Assembly (NCBI GenBank): GCA_963721645.1
Contig: CAVRJK010000002.1
Span: 1,054,001 to 1,118,000, forward strand
Origin: JALZKA01 sp963721645
Lineage (GTDB): Bacteria; Actinomycetota; Thermoleophilia; Solirubrobacterales; 70-9
Reading direction: 5' to 3'
DNA: 64,000 nt
In this document: piece by piece, positions 25,224 to 33,878 of the stretch
Numbering within the stretch: position 1 is the stretch's first letter
Layout of the letters: each line of letters starts with the position of its first letter
Notes under the pieces: model-generated
What the model was told of the DNA's origin: nothing
The model's database searches: none
Seen by the model: the letters and a program-made list of their open reading frames with translations, nothing else
Position numbers and translations under genes: made by a program

Positions 25224-26888
25224 CTAGACCTCGACGACGACCGGCAGGATCATCGGGCGGCGCTTCAGGCGCTTGTAGATGAGCTCGGCGACGTCGTCAT
25301 GGATGTCCTCCTGGATGACGCCGACGTCGGTGATGTTGTCGTGTACGGCGTCGGCCAGAGCATGGCCGACAAGCTCGCGGATCTCGTCCACGAGCTTCAC
25401 GGCTTCGTCACCCTCAATAAAGGGCACGCCGCGGAAGATGATCTCCGGGTCGGTCGCAGCCGACCCGTCCTCACCCGAGAGAGTCGCGACCACGATCAGG
25501 ACTCCGTCGCCCGAAAGCGTCCGCCGGTCACGAAGCGCTACGTCGTCCGGGTCGCCGATGTCCACCCCGTCCACAAAGATCACGCCCGCCTTGACGTCGT
25601 CGGTGAACCGGGCGCCGTTCTCGTCGATCTCGAGCGTCAGCCCGTTCCGCCCCTTGAAGATGTTCTCCGGCGGCACACCAACCGATTCGGCCAGCTCGGC
25701 ATGGAGGCGGATCCGCTTGTGGTCACCGTGGAACGGCATCACGTACTTGGGCCGCGTCAGGTTGAGCATCAGCTTCAGCTCCTCGCGAGAGCCGTGACCC
25801 GAGACATGGATCGGAGCCTCAGCCGCGGTGATCACGGTGGCACCGATCTCGTAGATGCGGTCGATCGTCTCGTTCACCGCGCGTTCGTTCCCGGGAACGG
25901 CAGTCGCCGAGAAGATGATCGTGTCGCCTGAGTGAAGCTCGACGTCGCGGTGGTCGTTGAACGCCATACGGCGAAGCGCCGAGAGCGGCTCGCCCTGACT
26001 CCCCGTTGAAATCGCGATCACCCGGTCATCGGGGAAGTTTCCGATCTCCTTTGGATTGATCAGGATTCCGGACGGCGCGTTGGCCATCCCGAGGTTGGAC
26101 GCGATGTTGAAGTTCTTGCGCATCGAGCGCCCGACCAGCGCGACCTTGCGGTCCAGTTCGACCGCGGCATCGATCACCTGCTGCACCCGATGGACGTTCG
26201 AGGCAAAGCACGTGACGATGATCCGGCCCTCGCACTGGGAGAAGACTTCCCGGAGGGCCGGACCGACGCTGCTCTCAGACGCGCCGACGCCGGGACGGTC
26301 GGCGTTGGTCGAGTCGCCGCAGAGACACAGCACGCCCTCGGAGCCGAGCTCCGCGAGGCGGGCGATGTCAGCAGGCCGCCCGTCGACCGGAGTCTGGTCG
26401 AATCGGTAGTCGCCGGTGATCAGGATCGTCCCAAGCTTGGTGTGGAGCGCGACGGCGCGCGCGTCGGGAATCGAGTGCGCCATATGGACCGTTTCGATCT
26501 CGAACGGACCGGCCTGTGCCCGCTCGCCCGGCTCGAGGACTACGAGATTTGCGTCGCGAATCTTTCGCTCCTCGAGCTTGGAGCGCACCAGGCCCAGGGT
26601 CAGCGGTCCGCCGTAGATCGCTTCGGGTAGGCCCAGTTCGCGAAGCACGTAGGGAACAGCTCCGACGTGGTCCTCGTGACCGTGGGTGAGGATCAGGGCG
26701 TCGATGTCGTCCTTGCGCTTCCTGAGCGAGGTGAAGTCTGGAAGAACGAGGTCGATACCCAGCATCTCGGCCGTGGGGAACATGACTCCGGCATCAACGA
26801 TCACGATCCGGCCGTCGAGCTCGATTGCCGTCATGTTCTTGCCGATCTCCCCCAAGCCGCCAAGCGGCAGGATCTTGATCTTGCTCAT
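25224..26888 (-). CDS. rnj: Ribonuclease J
   Basis: Beta-CASP metallo-beta-lactamase RNase acting as 5' exonuclease and endonuclease in RNA maturation and decay. The zinc motif HGHEDH spans residues 69-74 (LTHGHEDHVGAVPYVL), with later CLCGDSTNADRPG and the beta-CASP GSQGEPLSALRR segment. 554 residues, normal length. Its ATG shares one base with the dapA stop (TGATG), the usual dapA-rnj order of Actinobacteria. Confidence 0.96.
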   Translation of the reverse strand: MSKIKILPLGGLGEIGKNMTAIELDGRIVIVDAGVMFPTAEMLGIDLVLPDFTSLRKRKDDIDALILTHGHEDHVGAVPYVLRELGLPEAIYGGPLTLGLVRSKLEERKIRDANLVVLEPGERAQAGPFEIETVHMAHSIPDARAVALHTKLGTILITGDYRFDQTPVDGRPADIARLAELGSEGVLCLCGDSTNADRPGVGASESSVGPALREVFSQCEGRIIVTCFASNVHRVQQVIDAAVELDRKVALVGRSMRKNFNIASNLGMANAPSGILINPKEIGNFPDDRVIAISTGSQGEPLSALRRMAFNDHRDVELHSGDTIIFSATAVPGNERAVNETIDRIYEIGATVITAAEAPIHVSGHGSREELKLMLNLTRPKYVMPFHGDHKRIRLHAELAESVGVPPENIFKGRNGLTLEIDENGARFTDDVKAGVIFVDGVDIGDPDDVALRDRRTLSGDGVLIVVATLSGEDGSAATDPEIIFRGVPFIEGDEAVKLVDEIRELVGHALADAVHDNITDVGVIQEDIHDDVAELIYKRLKRRPMILPVVVEV

Positions 26889-27745
26889 CAGTTGTCCTCT
26901 GCGATCTCTAGTAGGGCTTCGCGCGCAGGACCGGTAACAGGCACCATCGGTAGGCGCTGCGTCTCGCCGATCAGGCCGCGCATGGAAAGGATTGCTTTGA
27001 CCGAGCTGGCCGGAGGGGCGGCAGCCAAGGCCGAATAAAGGCCGGACAGCTCGCGCTCGACGTCCAGAGCGCGGTCGTGATCATCCTGCTCGGCTGCATC
27101 GAAGACTTCGCGCATCTTGGGCCCCGCGATATGCGAGGCGACGAGGATTCCGCCGGTCCCGCCCTCGCGAAGGCAGCGGGCGAAGACATCGTCGTTGCCG
27201 GCGAGCATCTGGACGCCGCCGATCGGGCCGATCTCGGCGTTGTTGGCCTGCTTGAGCGCGACGATGTTCCCAAACTCGGCGGCAAGCGAGCCGATGAACT
27301 CCGGGGACATATTGATCACCGAGCGAGAAGGGATGTTGTAGAGGCAGACCGGCGTCTCGGCCGCCGCCGCTGAGACCTCGGCGAAGTGGGCGCGGAGGCC
27401 GTCCTCGCTGGGCTTGTTGTAGTAGGGAGCGACGACCAGAACGCCGTGAGCGCCGGCCTTGGAGGCCCGCCTGGTGAGATCTGCCGTGTGGCTCGTGTTG
27501 TTGGAACCCGTGCCGCAGATAACCGTGGCATCGGCGCCGATCTCGTCGAGCACTGCCTCGAGCAACTCGATCTTCTCATCGTCCGTAAGCGTCGCGGACT
27601 CTCCCGTGGTTCCCGCGACAACGACCCCGTGGGATCCGTTCTCGACCAGGAAGGCGGCCAGCTTGCGCGAGCCGTCGGTATCGAGCGAGCCGTCCTTCGC
27701 GAATGGCGTGACCATCGCCGTCAGGACTCCTTGGAAGGGCGTCAT
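26888..27745 (-). CDS. dapA: 4-hydroxy-tetrahydrodipicolinate synthase
   Basis: Condenses pyruvate with aspartate semialdehyde in lysine/diaminopimelate synthesis. The Schiff-base lysine is K165 (IVALKQAN) and the catalytic tyrosine Y136 (CLYNIPSR); GTTGES at 45-50 is the pyruvate loop. ATG at 27745 is chosen because MTPFQGVLTAMVTPF matches the family N-terminus; the 16 upstream codons are not conserved in character. 285 residues. Coupled to rnj downstream; an amidase gene separates it from dapB. Confidence 0.96.
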   Translation of the reverse strand: MTPFQGVLTAMVTPFAKDGSLDTDGSRKLAAFLVENGSHGVVVAGTTGESATLTDDEKIELLEAVLDEIGADATVICGTGSNNTSHTADLTRRASKAGAHGVLVVAPYYNKPSEDGLRAHFAEVSAAAAETPVCLYNIPSRSVINMSPEFIGSLAAEFGNIVALKQANNAEIGPIGGVQMLAGNDDVFARCLREGGTGGILVASHIAGPKMREVFDAAEQDDHDRALDVERELSGLYSALAAAPPASSVKAILSMRGLIGETQRLPMVPVTGPAREALLEIAEDN

Positions 27746-27756
27746 CGACTCAGAAA

Positions 27757-29190
27757 CTATCCGGCGAACGTCGGTGCAATGCGGTCCGCCCATGGTTCCG
27801 CGCCCTCGAGTTGGGCGGCAACCTGGATCAGAAGGTCCTCGCGGCCGAACGGTGCGACCAGTTGCACGCCGACCGGGATGCCGTCGGCCTCGCCCAGTGG
27901 CAGTGAGATCGCCGGTTGACCGGTGACGTTGAAGATGGCCGTGAACGCACCTTCAGGCAACGCGGCATCGAACGCATCCATTGGGTCTTCGCCCGAATCG
28001 TCCCAGCTGCCGAGAGGCTGCGCCGGACGCGCGGTCGTCGGCGTGACCAAGAGGTCATAGCCGGACTCGAACCACGCGGCGATCATGCGCGAGAGACCGT
28101 GGTGAACGCCGACATCCTGCAGGTAGCGACCCGCGCTTCGCTCACGCCCGATCTGAGAGAGAGCCCAGGTGAGCGGCTCGACGTCGTCCTCGGTCACGGG
28201 TCGCCCTACGAGCATCGCGAACGTGTCGAGAAGCTGGGTCTGGCCTGCCGCCCAGCGAGTCAGGAAGGTGTCACCGATGTCGATCGCACCGCCCATCTCG
28301 GCGGCGGCGTCCGTGGGCGAGCCCTGGCTCACCTCGTGCCCGAGCGATTCGAGCATCTCCACGGTCTTCTCGACGACCGCTACGCAAGCTGGGTCGATTT
28401 CGACGTCCACGGCGGCTGCCGTCGTAAAGCCGATTCGAAGACCCTTTGGATCCGCGTTCAGCTCCTCGGTATACGGGCGCGAAGGGGGCGGCGCCCAGTA
28501 CGGATCGCCGGGGGCTGGACCATGGACGGCCTCGAGGATCGCCGCCGTGTCGCGGACCGACTTCGAGACGACGAGCTCGGCCGTGAGCCCCGAGAGGTTG
28601 TCGCCGGTGAGGGGACCTTCGGAGATGCGCTGGCGAGTCGGCTTGAGGCCGACCAGGCCGTTCTGCGCCGCCGGAATGCGGATCGAGCCGCCGCCGTCGT
28701 TCGCGTGGGCCATCGGCACCATCCCGGAGGCGACCGCGGCCGCAGAGCCTCCGCTCGAACCGCCGGCCGAGTGCCCCGTGTTCCACGGGTTCTTGGTCGC
28801 GCCGTAGGCGACGGGCTCGGTGGTCGGCAGGATTCCCAGCTCGGGAGTGTTCGTCTTGCCGATCGTGATCAATCCGGCGTCCCGGAAGCGCTCAGCCAGG
28901 TAGGTGTTCATCGGCGCGCGGAAGTCTGCGTCTTTTAGGAGCTGCATCCCCAGATGAAACGGCTGTCCGGCCATCGTCGCGCCGAGGTCCTTCAAAACGA
29001 AGGGAACGCCTTTGAACGGGCCATCGGGGAGCTCACCACGTGCCTGGTCCCGAGCGTCGTCGAAAAGCTCATGAATGACGGCGTTGATCTCGGGGTTCAA
29101 CTTTTCGACCGCGGCGATCGCGGCGTCGACCAGCTCCAACGGGCTGGCTTCGCCGGAGCGCACCAGCTCGGCCTGGGCAGTTGCGTCCAT
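27757..29190 (-). CDS. Amidase (amidase-signature family)
   Basis: Ser-cisSer-Lys hydrolase. The catalytic lysine is K67 in FVLKDLG; the glycine/serine-rich GHSAGGSSGGSAAA begins near residue 139; the nucleophile-bearing GGGSIRIPA follows. About 477 residues from ATG 29190. A TTG at 29208, overlapping the dapB stop region, is an alternative start (TDLARMDATAQ...). It resembles the GatA/6-aminohexanoate cyclic-dimer hydrolase branch, but no gatB or gatC is adjacent, so a tRNA-amidotransferase role is not supported. Inserted between dapB and dapA in the same operon. Confidence 0.88.
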   Translation of the reverse strand: MDATAQAELVRSGEASPLELVDAAIAAVEKLNPEINAVIHELFDDARDQARGELPDGPFKGVPFVLKDLGATMAGQPFHLGMQLLKDADFRAPMNTYLAERFRDAGLITIGKTNTPELGILPTTEPVAYGATKNPWNTGHSAGGSSGGSAAAVASGMVPMAHANDGGGSIRIPAAQNGLVGLKPTRQRISEGPLTGDNLSGLTAELVVSKSVRDTAAILEAVHGPAPGDPYWAPPPSRPYTEELNADPKGLRIGFTTAAAVDVEIDPACVAVVEKTVEMLESLGHEVSQGSPTDAAAEMGGAIDIGDTFLTRWAAGQTQLLDTFAMLVGRPVTEDDVEPLTWALSQIGRERSAGRYLQDVGVHHGLSRMIAAWFESGYDLLVTPTTARPAQPLGSWDDSGEDPMDAFDAALPEGAFTAIFNVTGQPAISLPLGEADGIPVGVQLVAPFGREDLLIQVAAQLEGAEPWADRIAPTFAG

Positions 29191-29200
29191 ACGGGCAAGG

Positions 29201-29869
29201 TCAGTCAAGAACGGCCTCCAAGCCAATTGTGTAGCGGTCAGGTAGTGAGCCGACGCCGCGCACCGCGAGGAGCACGCCCGGCATGAACGAGGTGCGGTCG
29301 ATCGAGTCGTGGCGAATCGAAAGCGTCTGGCCTTCTCCGCCCAAAAGGACCTCCTGGTGAGCGACCAAACCCGGCAGGCGGATCGAGTGGATCGGTTCGT
29401 GAACATTGCCTCCGGCCTCCGCGATCATGTCGCGGGTGCGCGCAGCGGTTCCCGAGGGAGCGTCAAGTTTCTTGTCGTGATGAAGCTCGATGATCTCGAC
29501 CTCGGGCATGTGCTTCGACGCTTCGGCGGCAAAGCGCATGGCCAGGACTGCGCCGATCGCGAAGTTGGGGACCACAAGCACGTTGGCCTCTCCCCCGCTC
29601 GCGGCCTCTCGCATCTCGTCATGCGGGACCGAGGACGTGCCGACCACGATGTGAGTGCCGGCCTCGATTGCGGCCCGGATGTTGGCGGGCGCTGCGTCGG
29701 GCGTCGTGAAGTCGACGACGACGTCCACATCGCCCAGAGCGTCGACCAGGTCCAGTCCGAGCTCAGGGTCGATCCGCGCCGAAAGCTCCAGATCGTCCGC
29801 GCCTTCGACCGCCTCGCACGTCGCTTGACCCATCCGGCCGGCGGCGCCGGCGACCCCAACCTTGATCAC
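29201..29869 (-). CDS. dapB: 4-hydroxy-tetrahydrodipicolinate reductase
   Basis: NAD(P)H-dependent reductase of the lysine/DAP pathway. The nucleotide-binding GVAGAAGRMGQ lies at the N-terminus and the substrate motif ELHHDKKLDAPSGTA in the middle. The GTG start at 29869 overlaps the M16 peptidase stop (GTGA); the long open frame upstream is a shadow. At 222 residues it is shorter than the E. coli enzyme, in keeping with compact actinobacterial forms. Confidence 0.95.
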   Translation of the reverse strand: MIKVGVAGAAGRMGQATCEAVEGADDLELSARIDPELGLDLVDALGDVDVVVDFTTPDAAPANIRAAIEAGTHIVVGTSSVPHDEMREAASGGEANVLVVPNFAIGAVLAMRFAAEASKHMPEVEIIELHHDKKLDAPSGTAARTRDMIAEAGGNVHEPIHSIRLPGLVAHQEVLLGGEGQTLSIRHDSIDRTSFMPGVLLAVRGVGSLPDRYTIGLEAVLD

Positions 29870-31149
29870 GCCGCCAGAGCCTCGGACACCGCGCCGACCG
29901 CCCGCGTGAAGCACTGCTCCTCCGGGCCGATACATGCGGCGCTGAAATTGCCCGGGTCGTATAGCTCGGCGGCGAGCTCGGCAACGTCGTCCTCTGAGAC
30001 TGCGTCCACGCGCGAGATCATCTCGTCGAGCGACAGCACCTCCAGGTCGAAGAGCGTCGCGCGAGAGACGCGGGCCATGCGAGCCGCCGTGGACTCCATG
30101 CCGAGGACCATTCGGCCCTTCACGTGCTCCTTGGCGCGATCGAGCTCGTCGCCGCGGACGCCGTCCCCTGAAAGCGTTCCGAGCTCTCGGCCGATGATCT
30201 CGCACGCCTCGGTGACGTTTTCACCCCGCGTGCCGACGTAGGTGGCAACCGAGCCTCGGTCGATGTACTGCTCGGCGTACGAGCCGACCGCGTAGGCGAG
30301 GCCGCGCTTTTCGCGCACCTCGCGGAAGAGTCTGGACGAGACCGAGCCGCCGAATGCCGAGTCGATCACAGCGAGTGCGTAGCGGCGATCGTCGCCACGG
30401 GCGATGCCCGGCGCCCCGAAGCAGATGTGGTACTGCTCGGTGTCCTTGCGGTTGAAAGACACGCGGGGCTCACGCTTGGGAGCGCCGCCGTTGACCGAAG
30501 GGACCTCACCGTCCGGCGCCTCGATGAAGCGTTCAGCCAGCGCAACGATCTCGTCGTGCTTTAGATGCCCGGCGGCACCGACAACCAGGCTGTCGGCGAC
30601 GTAGCGGCTGCGGTGGTAGTCGGCGATCTTCGGAACCGGAGTGTCGGCGATCACCTCCGCCTCGCCCAGCACACGCCGGCCGAGCGGGTGCTGGCCATAG
30701 ACCGCCTCGGCGAGGAAATCGTGGACGCGATCGGACGGCTCGTCCTCATACATCGCGATCTCCTCAAGCACGACGTCGCGCTCGGAGTCGATGTCGGGGA
30801 AGGTCGGACCGAGCATCATCTCGGCCATGAGGTCGAAGGCGTCCTCGGTGTGCTCGTCGAGAAAGCGTGCGTGGATGTGCGTGGACTCCTTGGAGGTGGC
30901 CGCGTTGGCAGCCGCCCCCATGCCGTCCATCTTCTCGGAGATCTGGATCGCCGAGAACCGCTCGGTTCCCTTGAAGAGCAGGTGCTCCAGGAAGTGCGAA
31001 AGCCCTTCCTGGCCCTGGGCCTCGTCGCGCGAGCCCGTCCTGACCCATAGCCCGAGGGCGACGGATCGGACCGAGGGAACAACCTCGGTCACGACCCGTA
31101 CGCCGCTCGGAAGCGTTGTGAGCTGGACGTTCTCCGGCAAAGAGGACAA
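29866..31149 (-). CDS. M16-family zinc metallopeptidase
   Basis: Pitrilysin/processing-peptidase family. The inverted zinc motif HFLEH is followed by the distal ELVLEEI-type glutamate region (VLEEIAMYEDEP), and the C-terminal half contains the REVREKRGLAYAVGS motif. The frame is open to 31353 but the first ~65 codons overlap pnp out of frame and are low-complexity. A TTG at 31149 (or 31140) places the start just before VQLTTLPSGVRVVTE, the family N-terminus. No strong Shine-Dalgarno sequence decides it. Standard neighbour of pnp and dapB in Gram-positive genomes. Confidence 0.9.
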   Translation of the reverse strand: MSSLPENVQLTTLPSGVRVVTEVVPSVRSVALGLWVRTGSRDEAQGQEGLSHFLEHLLFKGTERFSAIQISEKMDGMGAAANAATSKESTHIHARFLDEHTEDAFDLMAEMMLGPTFPDIDSERDVVLEEIAMYEDEPSDRVHDFLAEAVYGQHPLGRRVLGEAEVIADTPVPKIADYHRSRYVADSLVVGAAGHLKHDEIVALAERFIEAPDGEVPSVNGGAPKREPRVSFNRKDTEQYHICFGAPGIARGDDRRYALAVIDSAFGGSVSSRLFREVREKRGLAYAVGSYAEQYIDRGSVATYVGTRGENVTEACEIIGRELGTLSGDGVRGDELDRAKEHVKGRMVLGMESTAARMARVSRATLFDLEVLSLDEMISRVDAVSEDDVAELAAELYDPGNFSAACIGPEEQCFTRAVGAVSEALAA

Positions 31150-31165
31150 CGTGGTGCGAGTGAAA

Positions 31166-31181
31166 GCGCCTTTAGAGGCGC
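31166..31181 (-). other. Hairpin enclosing the pnp stop codon
   Basis: GCGCCT, loop CTAA, AGGCGC on the minus strand, followed by TTT. The TAA of pnp lies within the loop. It could be a weak terminator or stabilise the pnp 3' end before the M16 gene. Confidence 0.35.
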
Positions 31182-33445
31182 TCCCTGCCTCCTTCGCGAC
31201 CACCGCGGTCACGTCCGCCTTCGCGGCCACCACGGCCACCACGGTCACGGCCTCCGCCGCCGCCGCTTCGGCCGCCGCCGCCTCGGGGTCCGCCGCCGCC
31301 ACCACCGGAGCCGGCGCCGACTGCGGCGAGCTCCTCAGGGGTCTTGCCGGCAACCGAGGGATCCTCGGAAAGCCTGAGGCCGATCCGGCCGCGCTCGCGG
31401 TCCACTTCGACCACGGTCACGTCGATCTCGTCGCCCTGGGATAGGACGTCTTCGACGGTGTCCACCCGCTCGCCCGGCTTCACGTTCGAGATGTGAAGGA
31501 GGCCGTCGGTGCCCTTGACGAGCTCGACGAAGGCGCCGAAGGTGGTCGTCTTTACGACCTTGCCCTTGAACGTGTCGCCGATCTTGGCGTCACGCGTCAT
31601 CGCTTCGATGCGCGCGATGCAGCCGTCGACCTGCGAGCCGGTGGGTGCGTAGACGCGGATCGAGCCATCGTCGTCGATGTCGATCTCGGCCTCGAACTCC
31701 TCCTGCATTCCGCGTATGGTCTCGCCGCCCTTGCCGATGACAGCGCCGATCTTCTCCGTGTCGATCTGGATCGTCTCGATCCGCGGCGCATGCTCGGACA
31801 TCTGCTCGCGGGGAGCCTCGATCGCTTCGGCCATCTTGCCGAGGATGAAGAGGCGACCCTGACGAGCCTGCTCGAGTGCGTCGCGCAGGATGTCGAAGGT
31901 CACGCCCGTGATCTTGATGTCCATCTGGAGGGCGGTGATCCCGTTTTCTGAGCCGGCGACCTTGAAGTCCATGTCGCCGAGGTGATCCTCGACGCCGGCG
32001 ATGTCGGTCAGAACGATGTAATCGTCGCCTTCCTTGATGAGACCCATCGCGACTCCCGCGACGGGTGCCTCAACCGGGACGCCGGCGGCCTGGAGGGCCA
32101 TCGACGAGGCACAGACTGAACCCATTGACGACGAGCCGTTCGACTCGAGCGTCTCGGAGACGACACGCACGACGTAGGGGAACTCCTCCTCCGACGGGAT
32201 CGTCGGGGCAAGCGCCCTTTCTGCCAGCGCGCCGTGACCGATGTCGCGACGCTTCGGGCCGCGCATGAAGCCGGCCTCGCCCACCGAGAACGGCGGGAAG
32301 TTGTAGTGGTGGAAGAAGGTCTTCTTCTCCTGGAGACCCAGGTTGTCGACCTTCATGTCCATCCGGGTCGTGCCCAGGGCCACGTTGGAGAGAATCTGGG
32401 TCTCACCTCGGGTGAACAACGCGGAGCCGTGGACACGCGGGGCGATGTCGACCTCGGTCTCGATCGGACGGATCTCGTCCTGAGCGCGACCGTCGGGGCG
32501 CTTCTTGTCGATCGCGATGTGGCGACGGATCATGTCCTTCTCCACCTTCGCGAACGCCTTGCCGACCTCGGAGCGGTTGTCGTCGTCGCCTTCGCCGGAT
32601 CCGTGGGCCTCGAGGACTTCCTCTTCGACGGCCTTGATGGCGTCCTGGCGGGCGAGCTTCTCCTTGACCTGAGTCGCCTCCTCGAGCTTCGAGCCGTGTG
32701 AGTCCTTGATCTTGGAGATCAGGGCCTCATCGACGACCGGAGCCTCGAACTCGCGCTTCGGCTTGCCGGCCTTCTGGGCCAACTCGTCGAACGCTGCGCA
32801 GAGCTTCTTGATCTCTCCGTGCGCGATGTCGAGCGCGTCGAGAACTTCAGCTTCGGTCACGTAATCGGCGCCGCACTCGACCATCAGGATGGCCTCGTCC
32901 GTGCCGGAGACGACGAGGTCCATCTCCAGGTCTTCCCAGACGCTTTCGGCCGGGTTGACGATGAAGTCACCGTCGAGCTTGCCGACGCGTACGGCGCCGA
33001 CATGCTTGGGAAGCGGAATATCCGACACCGCGATAGCGGCGGATGAGCCGTTCATCGCGAGGATGTCGTAGGGGTGATCGTGCTCGGCAGACATCGTCTG
33101 GCAGACGAGCTGAGTCTCGTAGTGCCAGCCCTTGGGAAAGAGCGGGCGAACCGGGCGGTCGATCATGCGCGCGGTCAGGGTTGCCTTCTCGCCGGCGCGA
33201 GCCTCGCGACGGAAGAAGGAGCCGGGGATCTTGCCCACGGCGTAGTGGCGCTCTTCGACATCCACCGTCAACGGGAGGAAGTCGACATCGCGAAGATTTC
33301 CGACGGTCGCGGTGGCTAGGACCATCGTGTCCCCCGAGCTCACAACGACTGCACCTGACGCCTGTCGCGCCAGCTTTCCGGTCTCGAACGAGATCTCGCT
33401 TTCGCCGATCTGAACCGAGACGCGGTTCACGTCAAACATGCTCAT
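31172..33445 (-). CDS. pnp: Polyribonucleotide nucleotidyltransferase (PNPase)
   Basis: 3'-5' phosphorolytic exoribonuclease, 757 residues. Two RNase PH domains, a KH domain with GAVIGKGGETIRGMQ (around 560-605) and an S1 domain (around 625-695) appear in order. Residues ~710-757 form a glycine/arginine-rich tail with repeated RGG and GGR, an unstructured RNA-binding extension beyond the conserved core. Start: ATG at 33445 or the second ATG two codons on, with AAAGGA upstream. Confidence 0.97.
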   Translation of the reverse strand: MSMFDVNRVSVQIGESEISFETGKLARQASGAVVVSSGDTMVLATATVGNLRDVDFLPLTVDVEERHYAVGKIPGSFFRREARAGEKATLTARMIDRPVRPLFPKGWHYETQLVCQTMSAEHDHPYDILAMNGSSAAIAVSDIPLPKHVGAVRVGKLDGDFIVNPAESVWEDLEMDLVVSGTDEAILMVECGADYVTEAEVLDALDIAHGEIKKLCAAFDELAQKAGKPKREFEAPVVDEALISKIKDSHGSKLEEATQVKEKLARQDAIKAVEEEVLEAHGSGEGDDDNRSEVGKAFAKVEKDMIRRHIAIDKKRPDGRAQDEIRPIETEVDIAPRVHGSALFTRGETQILSNVALGTTRMDMKVDNLGLQEKKTFFHHYNFPPFSVGEAGFMRGPKRRDIGHGALAERALAPTIPSEEEFPYVVRVVSETLESNGSSSMGSVCASSMALQAAGVPVEAPVAGVAMGLIKEGDDYIVLTDIAGVEDHLGDMDFKVAGSENGITALQMDIKITGVTFDILRDALEQARQGRLFILGKMAEAIEAPREQMSEHAPRIETIQIDTEKIGAVIGKGGETIRGMQEEFEAEIDIDDDGSIRVYAPTGSQVDGCIARIEAMTRDAKIGDTFKGKVVKTTTFGAFVELVKGTDGLLHISNVKPGERVDTVEDVLSQGDEIDVTVVEVDRERGRIGLRLSEDPSVAGKTPEELAAVGAGSGGGGGGPRGGGGRSGGGGGRDRGGRGGREGGRDRGGREGGRERL

Positions 33446-33465
33446 GTATTCGTGTTTTCCTTTCG

Positions 33466-33482
33466 GCTGCCCGATTGGCAGC
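33466..33482 (-). promoter_or_regulatory. Hairpin in the pnp leader
   Basis: GCTGCC, five-base loop, GGCAGC, ending just before the AAAGGA ribosome-binding site. In E. coli a leader hairpin between rpsO and pnp is the target of RNase III-dependent autocontrol; the position here is comparable, but the function is inferred. Confidence 0.4.
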
Positions 33483-33608
33483 GCGTTAGCTTCGATCTTT
33501 TGATCAGCGCTTAGGGTACAAGGCGTCTTTGACCACGTTCGACGGGCAGGCTAGGGGCACCGGGTGGCCCGACAACTGCTCCGGATCGTCGCGGTAAGGG
33601 CGCGGGCG

Positions 33609-33878
33609 CTAGCGGCGCAGGCCGAGGTCGGCCACTACCTGGCGGTAGCGGTCGAGGTCCGAGTTCTCGAGGTAGCGCAGTAGGCGACGGCGCTGGCCGA
33701 CCAGCATCAGCAGGCCGCGGCGCGAGTGGTGATCCTTCTTGTGTTCACGCAGGTGCTCGGTGAGCGCGTTCACGCGCTCAGTCAGGATCGCTATCTGCAC
33801 CTCGGCCGAGCCCGTGTCATTCTCGGTGCGGCCGAAGCGCTCGATCAGTTCCTTCTTCTTTTCCTGTGTGACGCTCAT
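33609..33878 (-). CDS. rpsO: 30S ribosomal protein S15
   Basis: 89 residues, exact family length. The conserved GSAEVQIAILTERVNALTEHL region (quoted in part: GSAEVQIAIL) and DHHSRRGLLMLVGQRRRLL signature are intact. It binds 16S rRNA helix 22. The ATG overlaps the ribF stop by 4 bp; pnp follows after a 163-bp gap, the classic rpsO-pnp order. Confidence 0.98.
   Translation of the reverse strand: MSVTQEKKKELIERFGRTENDTGSAEVQIAILTERVNALTEHLREHKKDHHSRRGLLMLVGQRRRLLRYLENSDLDRYRQVVADLGLRR

Noticed and set aside
29870..30205. Long N-terminal extension of DapB
   Set aside because: It overlaps the M16 peptidase gene out of frame and is Arg/Gly-rich; the GTGA overlap and the GVAGAAGRMG start fix the real N-terminus.
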